Source of the DNA: Myxococcota bacterium
Lineage (GTDB): Bacteria > Myxococcota_A > Bradymonadia > UBA7976 > UBA1532
Reading direction: 5' to 3'
Length of the DNA stretch: 42,305 nt
NCBI GenBank assembly: GCA_963169045.1
Contig: CAUJDF010000001.1
Coordinates: forward strand, 1-42,305
Shown one piece after another: positions 1 to 7,000 of this stretch. The translations under genes and the position numbers were made by a program. Positions within the stretch are counted from its first letter, which is position 1; each line of letters begins with the position of its first letter. The notes under the pieces are model-generated. The model searched no databases. It saw nothing but the letters and a program-made list of their open reading frames with translations, and was not told the origin of the DNA.

Positions 1-1
1 C

Positions 2-610
2 CCCGGCTACTTCCCGACGCCGCCGACGCTGGCGCGCCGCGCCGTCGCCGCCGCGGACATCCAGCCCGGGCACCGCGTCCTCGAACCGTCGGCCGGCTCC
101 GGCCACATGGCGCGCGAGATCCGCGACGCGCACCCCGACGCGGACCTGCACGCGATCGAGTTCAACACGAAGCTGCAGGGCTACCTGCGCGAGCAGGGCT
201 TCAACGTCGTGCACCACGACCACATGGCGCACGACGACCCCCACGGCTACGACCGGATCGTGATGAATCCGCCGTTCGAGCACGGCCAGGACGCCGAGCA
301 CGTCCGGCGCGCCTACGACAAGCTCCGCCCGGGCGGGCGTCTCGTCGCGATCACGTCCGAGGGGCCCTTCTTCCGCTCGGACAAGAAGTCGCAGGCGTTC
401 CGCGACTGGCTCGACGAGGTCGGCGCCGACCACGACCGGCTCCCCGAGGGCAGCTTCGCCGGCAGCGACGCCGACCGGCAGACCGGCGTGAACACGCGGA
501 TGATCGTGATCGACAAGCCGCACGACCGCTCCGCCGAGGCCGGAAAGGCGCGCCCGCGGCGCGTCCGGCGCAACGTGATCGCGCTGGTGTGGGGGGCCGC
601 CCATGCGTAA
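2..610 (+). CDS. DNA adenine-methyltransferase-like protein, C-terminal part (5' end cut by window)
   Basis: The reading frame is open from base 2 and ends at TAA 608-610, so the N-terminus lies outside the window. What is visible is a class I SAM-dependent methyltransferase core: an FPTPP segment near the start, the SAM-binding motif I EPSAGSGH (bases 83-106), an acidic strand AIEFN, and the catalytic NPPF motif typical of N6-adenine (or N4-cytosine) DNA methyltransferases. By family knowledge it would methylate DNA, plausibly to protect phage DNA from restriction. It may be the tail of a larger polyvalent protein. The C-terminus carries EAGKA (bases 536-550), a basic run, then a hydrophobic VIALVW, a pattern shared with neighbouring genes. 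The stop overlaps the next start by 8 bases, suggesting translational coupling. An in-frame ATG at 107 falls inside the SAM-binding region and is not the real start. The class is well supported; the target base is not determined. Confidence 0.85.
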   Translation, partial: PGYFPTPPTLARRAVAAADIQPGHRVLEPSAGSGHMAREIRDAHPDADLHAIEFNTKLQGYLREQGFNVVHHDHMAHDDPHGYDRIVMNPPFEHGQDAEHVRRAYDKLRPGGRLVAITSEGPFFRSDKKSQAFRDWLDEVGADHDRLPEGSFAGSDADRQTGVNTRMIVIDKPHDRSAEAGKARPRRVRRNVIALVWGAAHA

Positions 611-3245
611 CGTGTTCGTCCTGTGCTTCTCCCGCGAGGCCGCGAAAGCGCAGCTCGGCCTCTTCGGTGGCAGCGGCGGCGGAAGCCGCGGATCGAGCTC
701 GAAGCCGACGTCGGCGCCGAAGCCGCGCCCAGCGGCGGCGCCCGCGGCGCAGCTCGGCCTCTTCTCGGCCCCGCCGCCGCGTCCAGAACCTGCGAGCACC
801 GGGCCGGCACCCGGGGCGACGGCTTCGGCCGAAACGCCTCACTCGACGGTGCCGGCCCGGGCGCCCGCGGCTTCGACGGGCGCCAGCGGCCCGCCGCAGC
901 TCGGCCTCTTCGGTGCGCTTCCGCTGCAGCCGGCGGCGAAGCCCGCCGACCACACCGCGGCCGGTGCCGCGCAGGACCCGAGCCACGGCGGCGCCCTGCA
1001 CCGCGAGCAGCGCACCGACGCCACGGGCCGCACGCAAACGCGGTGGGTCGGCTCGCCGCGCCCGTCGCAGGGCAAGGGGTCGCGGCTCCGGCACAAGGTC
1101 GAGGCCGGCGAGCACGTCTTCGGCTCCCGCGCCGACCTCGCGGCGCGCAGCGTGTCCGATCTCGAGCGACTGAGCGCGGCCGAGGCGCGGAAGGCCGTGA
1201 CGAAGGCGCGCCTGCTCCCCGACTTCGACGCTGAGGCGTTCCGCACCCAGGGCAAGAGCCCCGGCTACATCACGCTCCGCCACGCCGTCGAGCGCCTGGT
1301 GGCGGCGCAGCCGCCCGACTCGCACGAGGCCCGCGTCGAGTACATGAAGGGCCTGGACTTCCTGACCCGCTCGCTCGACGCCTGCACGACGGCGCAGGAC
1401 GTCTCCGAGCTGCTGCAGGACTGGCACTTCCTCGCCCGAGGCTACCGCGCCGGCCGAGCGTTCGAGACCTACGCGCAGGCGCGCGACGAGCGCAGCCGAG
1501 ACAGCTACCTCGCGACGGCTCCGTTTCAGCCGAAGCCCGGCGCGGAGCGCAGCCGCGAGTTCGTCCGCGACAAGGACCTGCCGTCGCAGGTCCGCGAGAA
1601 CCCCTACGCCAAGATGGCGGCGATGCTCGGCCCGAGCTTCGCCCGCGCGATCTCGTCGCAGAACGTCTCCGAGAAGTACAGCGGCAAGACCTACGCGAAC
1701 GCCGTCTGGATGGGGCGCGACCTCGACCGCGAGGGCTGGAACGAGAAGACCGAGCGGCTCGTCGAGGAGGCGACGGGCAAGAAGGCGACCCGGACCCGCG
1801 CCGAGGTCGACGACGCAGACAAGCCCGTCGCGTGGGGCGACTGGACCAAGGAGCGCGAGGCCGCCGGCAGGGCAGAGCGCGTCGGCGGGCGCGCCCTCGG
1901 CATGACGTCGTCGCACCAGATGGTCGCCGAGTTCGGGCTCAAGAACGTCCAGTTCGGCAATTGGGTCAACGACGACGACGCTCGCGAGCACGTCCGCAAC
2001 GCCACCGGCGCCTTCCATGACCTCGCCGACGTGCTCGGCATCGAGCCCCGTGTCGTGTCGCTCAAGGGCCGCCTGTCGCTCGGCATCGGCGCGCGTGGCC
2101 ACGGCGGCATGGCCCGCGCCCACTACGAGCCGAGCACGAAGGCGATCAACCTGACGCGGTGGGCCGGCGGCGGCTCGCTCGCCCACGAGTGGGGCCACGC
2201 CCTCGACAACCTGATGGCCGAGTTGCACCGCGGCGGCACGGCCGGCGCGGCGGGATGGGTCTCCGACTACACCGTCGCCGGCAACGCGCGGCAGTTCGGC
2301 GAGATGCCGGCGACCGTGCGTGAGGCGTTCGAGGACGTCATGGGGGCCATCTACGGCCCCCGATGGGCCACGCGCTCGAAGCTGACCCGTCTGTGGCGTG
2401 ACTACCAGCTCGCCGAGGCGCAGCACGGCCGCTTCTCCGCCGAAGCGAAGGCCAAGGCGAAAGAGCTGGAAGAAGCGCAGAAGACGAAGACCAGCGGCGG
2501 TTACTCGAGGTTCTACCGGGACAGCGACGCCTTCAACGGCAAGAGCGCCCGCGGCGGCGACCCCGAGAAGAAAGAAGGGTACTGGACGCGCCCGCACGAG
2601 CTGTTCGCGCGCGCGTTCGAGACCTACGTCGAGCAGCGGCTCAAGAAGTCGGGGCGGCGGAATACCTACCTCGTCCGCGACCACGACCAGCCGCACCCGA
2701 CGGGCCGCTTCCGCGACGACGAGGCGAAGAAGAAGGGCGAACACGCCTGGCCGTACCCGCTCGGCGAGGAGCGCGACCAGATCCACGCCGCCTTCGACCG
2801 CCTCTTCGACCTGTTGCGCGCCACCGGCGCGATCTACAAGGCGCTGGACGCGCTCGACGCGCGCGAGGGGGCAGTCATGGGCCGGCACGTCATCGCGTTG
2901 TGCTTCCGAGGTGAGGCCGGGAAGGGCGGCACGATCGCCGGACGTCCCGGCCTGCACCTCGACCCGCAGAAGCACCGATGGGTCAGTGACTTCCCGCAGA
3001 GCGACGACGTCGACGAGGTCGCCGAGCACATGGACAAGGCACCCGTCGGCGCCAAGGTCCGCGTCCACGACGTCACGAGCCCGCATCAAGGCGTGTGGGA
3101 GCACCACGGCAGCGGCCAGTGGGAGCGCGAAGGCGCGCAGTACGGGGCGTGGTTCAACCCCGGCGCGAACGCCGTCGACTCCTACACGCTGTCCGAGCAC
3201 GGTGCCGAGGTCCACGACGAGCAGTCGGTGAAGACGGGGAGCTGA
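603..3245 (+). CDS. Polyvalent protein with HEWGH zinc metallopeptidase domain and three QLGLF motifs
   Basis: An 880-aa protein. Residues 1-130 are low-complexity, rich in Ala, Pro, Ser and Gly, and contain three copies of QLGLF at residues 17-21, 50-54 and 99-103, which fit the bacterial beta-clamp-binding consensus QL[SD]LF. A predicted zincin-like peptidase lies around residues 470-690, with HEWGH at 528-532 and a downstream HELFARAFE segment (E666, E673) that could supply the third zinc ligand. This resembles the LPD1-type domain of phage polyvalent proteins; that family assignment is from memory. From residue 759 a second module begins (MGRHVIALCF), which repeats the style of the protein's own N-terminus (MRNVFVLCF) and has its own ribosome-binding site. 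The start overlaps the methyltransferase end. A role in processing host or co-injected proteins is inference. The peptidase call is strong; the substrate is unknown. Confidence 0.85.
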   Translation: MRNVFVLCFSREAAKAQLGLFGGSGGGSRGSSSKPTSAPKPRPAAAPAAQLGLFSAPPPRPEPASTGPAPGATASAETPHSTVPARAPAASTGASGPPQLGLFGALPLQPAAKPADHTAAGAAQDPSHGGALHREQRTDATGRTQTRWVGSPRPSQGKGSRLRHKVEAGEHVFGSRADLAARSVSDLERLSAAEARKAVTKARLLPDFDAEAFRTQGKSPGYITLRHAVERLVAAQPPDSHEARVEYMKGLDFLTRSLDACTTAQDVSELLQDWHFLARGYRAGRAFETYAQARDERSRDSYLATAPFQPKPGAERSREFVRDKDLPSQVRENPYAKMAAMLGPSFARAISSQNVSEKYSGKTYANAVWMGRDLDREGWNEKTERLVEEATGKKATRTRAEVDDADKPVAWGDWTKEREAAGRAERVGGRALGMTSSHQMVAEFGLKNVQFGNWVNDDDAREHVRNATGAFHDLADVLGIEPRVVSLKGRLSLGIGARGHGGMARAHYEPSTKAINLTRWAGGGSLAHEWGHALDNLMAELHRGGTAGAAGWVSDYTVAGNARQFGEMPATVREAFEDVMGAIYGPRWATRSKLTRLWRDYQLAEAQHGRFSAEAKAKAKELEEAQKTKTSGGYSRFYRDSDAFNGKSARGGDPEKKEGYWTRPHELFARAFETYVEQRLKKSGRRNTYLVRDHDQPHPTGRFRDDEAKKKGEHAWPYPLGEERDQIHAAFDRLFDLLRATGAIYKALDALDAREGAVMGRHVIALCFRGEAGKGGTIAGRPGLHLDPQKHRWVSDFPQSDDVDEVAEHMDKAPVGAKVRVHDVTSPHQGVWEHHGSGQWEREGAQYGAWFNPGANAVDSYTLSEHGAEVHDEQSVKTGS
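2877..3245 (+). CDS. Possible nested start giving a short C-terminal product of the metallopeptidase gene
   Basis: The internal ATG at 2877 (residue 759 of the long protein) is preceded by a strong Shine-Dalgarno-like GAGGGGG at 2865-2871 with 5-base spacing. The resulting 122-aa product would begin MGRHVIALCFRGEAGKG, very similar in layout to the long protein's N-terminus MRNVFVLCFSREAAKA. It contains the short module with HRW seen in other polyvalent proteins. Either this is a relic of a gene fusion or both forms are made. No function is recognised. Confidence 0.4.
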   Translation: MGRHVIALCFRGEAGKGGTIAGRPGLHLDPQKHRWVSDFPQSDDVDEVAEHMDKAPVGAKVRVHDVTSPHQGVWEHHGSGQWEREGAQYGAWFNPGANAVDSYTLSEHGAEVHDEQSVKTGS

Positions 3246-3249
3246 CGCC

Positions 3250-3918
3250 GTGGCCCGTGACCCGCTCGCCTTCGAGACCCTGGCCGAGACCGCGAAGGCG
3301 GTGGAGATGGGCCCGCCGCCGGCCAGGAACCGCGCCCGCTTCCCGTTCAAGGGCACGATCGCGCTCCCCGGACTGCCCCTGATCCGCGTCGAGACACCGA
3401 AGGGCGACACGCGCAGCGGCACCGACCGCGACGGCAACCCGTGGAGCGTCGTGATGCCGGCGCACTACGGCGAGTTCGCGCGCACCGAGGGCGTGGACGG
3501 CGACCCCGTCGACGTGTTCGTCGGGCCGGACGAGCACGCCGCGCACGCCTACGTCGCCCACATGGCCGTGCCGGGCACGACCCGCTACGACGAGGACAAG
3601 GTGCTGTGCGGCTTCCGCACGCGCGACGAGGCCGAGGCGATCCTGCGCCGCGCCTACAACCGCCCCGGCCTCGTCCTCGGCCTGCGGAAGCTGACGATCC
3701 CGGCGCTGGCGGCGTGGCTCGCCGATCCGGCGCGGCGCGGCCGGAAGATCACGGCCGGCGCCGAGCTGGCCAAGGCCGCCGACGACGACGCGCCGCGCTG
3801 CTGCGGCGAGGCCATGACGCGGTGCCGCTGCAAAGACGCCTGGCACTGCAGCGCCTGCGGCCGGCGCGGTCGGCCCGAGACGGGGAAGTCCGCGATCGTC
3901 CTCATCTGGCGCCGGTAG
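3250..3918 (+). CDS. InPase-like (inorganic-pyrophosphatase-fold) polyvalent protein with zinc ribbon
   Basis: A 222-aa protein starting at GTG 3250, four bases after the previous stop. Residues 50-160 carry the signature of the phage InPase domain: a TRSGTDRDG turn, a PAHYG segment (70-74), the acidic DGDPVDVFVG (83-92), and a DEDKVLCGF strand. The acidic cluster resembles the metal-binding loop of soluble inorganic pyrophosphatases. The domain is known from polyvalent proteins of phages and conjugative elements, where it is usually one domain of a much larger protein; here it stands nearly alone. The C-terminus adds a Cys-rich zinc ribbon (C184/C185, C192, C194, C200, C203) and ends with ETGK followed by hydrophobic AIVLIW, like the ends of neighbouring proteins. 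The domain assignment is good; whether it hydrolyses pyrophosphate is not shown. Confidence 0.75.
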   Translation: MARDPLAFETLAETAKAVEMGPPPARNRARFPFKGTIALPGLPLIRVETPKGDTRSGTDRDGNPWSVVMPAHYGEFARTEGVDGDPVDVFVGPDEHAAHAYVAHMAVPGTTRYDEDKVLCGFRTRDEAEAILRRAYNRPGLVLGLRKLTIPALAAWLADPARRGRKITAGAELAKAADDDAPRCCGEAMTRCRCKDAWHCSACGRRGRPETGKSAIVLIWRR

Positions 3919-4000
3919 CGGCCCGCGCGCGTCTCGCTGGACACCGCGCCGGCCTCGGCCAACGATCGAGCTCGAACCTGCACACCGAGGGGGTCCGTAG

Positions 4001-7000
4001 ATGCGCCTGATGCTGGCGTCGCCGCGCCTGTTCGCCGCCATCGCCCAGGAGGCAGCGAAGGCCGAGAACCCTGGCGAACGGTGGATCACCGTTCACCCGC
4101 ACGGCAAGGACGAGCCCGGCTACCCGGTGCTGATCAAGGTCGACCCGAACAACCCCCGCGTGGGCCGGATCATCGGCGGCGCCGGCGGGAAGTTGAACTA
4201 CGTGCAGGTCCACCTCAAGACGCCGGAGGAGTACCGGCGCGAGGCCAGCGTGCGCCGCGCCGAGAAGCGCGCCCGCGCCGAGGCGATGCGGAAGGGGGAG
4301 ATCGAATCGCCGAAGAAGGCGAAGTCGTTGGAGAAGCTCAAGGCCGACCGGGAAAAGACCGAGCAGGAGATCGTCAAGAAGCTCGCCGAGGTCCTCGGGT
4401 GGGGCAAGGGCGACGAGGTCATCCAGCCGGACCAGGACGCGACTCGAGGTCTCGACGACAAGGCCCGCGACAAGCTCCGCAAGGAGCACCTCAAGAGCCT
4501 CCTGCGCGACGCCAACCGGGCCGGCGAAGCCGCCAAGGAGTTGCTCCGCACCGACGCCCGCGCGCGCGCCGAAGCGGGCCTCGGCGAGCTGTCGATCAAG
4601 ACCGACGACACGCGCCTCGGCGCCGAGGACCTGCTCACCGACAACGAGTTGAAGGAGGCGCCCGGCTACCAGAAGGAGGCCAGCGGCGTCGACAACGACG
4701 ACCTGCGCGCCGAGCGCGTGCGAGCGTTGGAGAACCGGCTCAAGGACGCCACCGGCGGCGGCGCGCCAGAGGACGCCGCCCGCCTCGCGCAGCGCCTCGC
4801 GCGCTACCGCCCGATCGAGCAGCACGAGATCGAGACCGCGGACCCGTCCATGCTGTGCGGGTGGGCGCGGCAGGTCTGGCAGCGCTACGACCGCCTCGAC
4901 AACCTGATCGCCGCTCGCCAGGACATCGAGAAGAAGCGGGACGGCGAGGTCAAGACCGAGCACCCGATGGACGACGGCGAGCGCGCCGAGCTGGACGGGC
5001 TCGGCAAGCTGGTCGCCGGGATGCCGATGTCCGAGGCGCTCAACAACGCGCACAGCAGCTTCGGCAAGAAGCACCTGCGCGAAGCGCTGACGATCGCGGC
5101 GAAGCACGGCCTGCTCGATCCCAAGGAGGCGAAGCGCATCGACCGCGAGCGCGAGGCGCTGCGCTTCGAGGAGGCGAACGCACCGAAGCCCGAGGAGATC
5201 ACGCCGGAGAAGCTCGACGAGCTACCGAGCGAGGCCCTCGCGGTGCTGGTGGACGAGGCCGCCGGCCGGCTCCGCAACAACATCCTCCTGCCGGCCGAGG
5301 TCCGCGAGGAGGCGATGGTGGCGCAGACCGCGGCCCGCGTTGAGGTCGCCGGGACGCGCGCGCAGCAGGCCCAGGGCGACCGCCAGCAGACCCTGCCCGA
5401 CGGCGGCGCCACCGGCACCGGCCCGCAGCAGGACCTCGCCGAAGAGTCCGAGGTCGCGAGCATCCAGATGGACGACGAGCAGAAGCGCGCGTTCTTGAAA
5501 CGCGCGATCGAGCTCAAGGCCATCGGGACGAACGCGAAGCCGGAGCCGAGCAAGGAGGAGATGGACGAGCGCCGCGAGAACCGCGACGTGGCCATCGACG
5601 ACGGCGCGAAGGCGGCGCAGGTCTACCACCTGGTCACGAAACTCAAGGAGGTCAAGCGCGCGGCGCAGCGGGCGAAGAAGAAGATCGAGGCCGGCGAGTC
5701 GGTGCCGGGGCTCGAATACGATCCGGGCCTCGACACGGCGCCGGCCGAGAAGGCGGGGCGCGGCGGCGCCGTCGACCTGCACATCGACCCCAAGGTCGCC
5801 GAGAAGCTGGTGGCCGATCTCGAGGACGACATCCGCACGCACACCGCGCGCAGCTTCCTCGACCAGCTCCACGACGCCTACAAGGACGTCGCGTCCCAGG
5901 ACCACCTCAAGGCGGGCGAGGCCGAGCGCGACCTCTTCCACCACCTCGCGTTCGGCGCCGCGGACGCGATCAACAACCACGGCCAGACCATCCTCGGCGG
6001 GCCCGTCATCGACCGGCAGGCGATCGACACGCTCGGCGCCGAGGGCGCGGCGCAGCTCATGGCGTGGGCGGTGCACCAGCACCGCGGCGACGACGTCGAG
6101 GCCATCCACGGCGCCGTCGGCGACTACCACGCCGGCACGCAGAAGGATCAGGCCGAAGAGGCGATGTCCACGGCCCGGGAAGCCTACGAGACGGCCAACG
6201 AACTGCACCAGGGGATGCTGGCGAACGAGGCCGCCGACCTGCCGACGTGGCACGCGCTCAACCAGCAGCGGATCCAGCACCTGCACCGCGCGCGCGAGGC
6301 CCTCGGCCGCGCCCTCGGCGCGCTCGAATCGACGGCGGCGCTGCACCGCGCGCTCAAGAAGCCGCCGACGGACCAGATCCGCGTCTCGCTCGGCCAGACC
6401 GCCGTCGACACCGCGGCGTCGCAGGCGCGCGCGATCGGCCTGTCGCCGGACGACTACGAGATCCACCACGACGGCACGAACGCCTGGCTGCACGTCAAGG
6501 CCAGCGGCTTCCCGAAGCTGGTGCGGAAGGTCGACCCCGCCGACGCCGCCCTGCACGCCGACATGGAGGCGATCAAGGGCGGGCAGCACGACGAGCAGGG
6601 ATGGCTCCCGCAGGGCTTCGCTCGGCGCACCGACGCCCCGGTCTACTCGGGCCCGGCGGCACCGTCGCACGCCGAGCCCTTCGACTACGGTCTCGCCAAG
6701 CACGGCAACGTCAAGGAGGCGCTCGCCAGCTACATCGGCCAGCGCGTCAACGACGGATGGAGCCCGGCGCAGATCCACCAGGACCTGCTCCGCGACTCGC
6801 ACCGCCTCGCGTTCGACCAGCACGGCGGCGGCACGCCCGCGGCCGGCGGCGGTGAGCACCCCGAGCTGGCCGCGTGGGACCGCGACAACGTCGAGCCGCA
6901 GCGGATGGCGCCGTCGCTGTTCGGCGGCGAGGAGGAGACGGACGAGTGGCGGGCCTGGAAGCGGGCCCGCGACGAGCACGCGGCGCAGCTCGGCCCGGCT

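Noticed and set aside
351-3437. A 1028-codon open frame on the minus strand opposite the metallopeptidase gene
   Set aside because: It is rich in Arg, Val, Leu and Ala without any domain, and mirrors the codon structure of the plus-strand gene. Long antisense frames are expected at this GC content.
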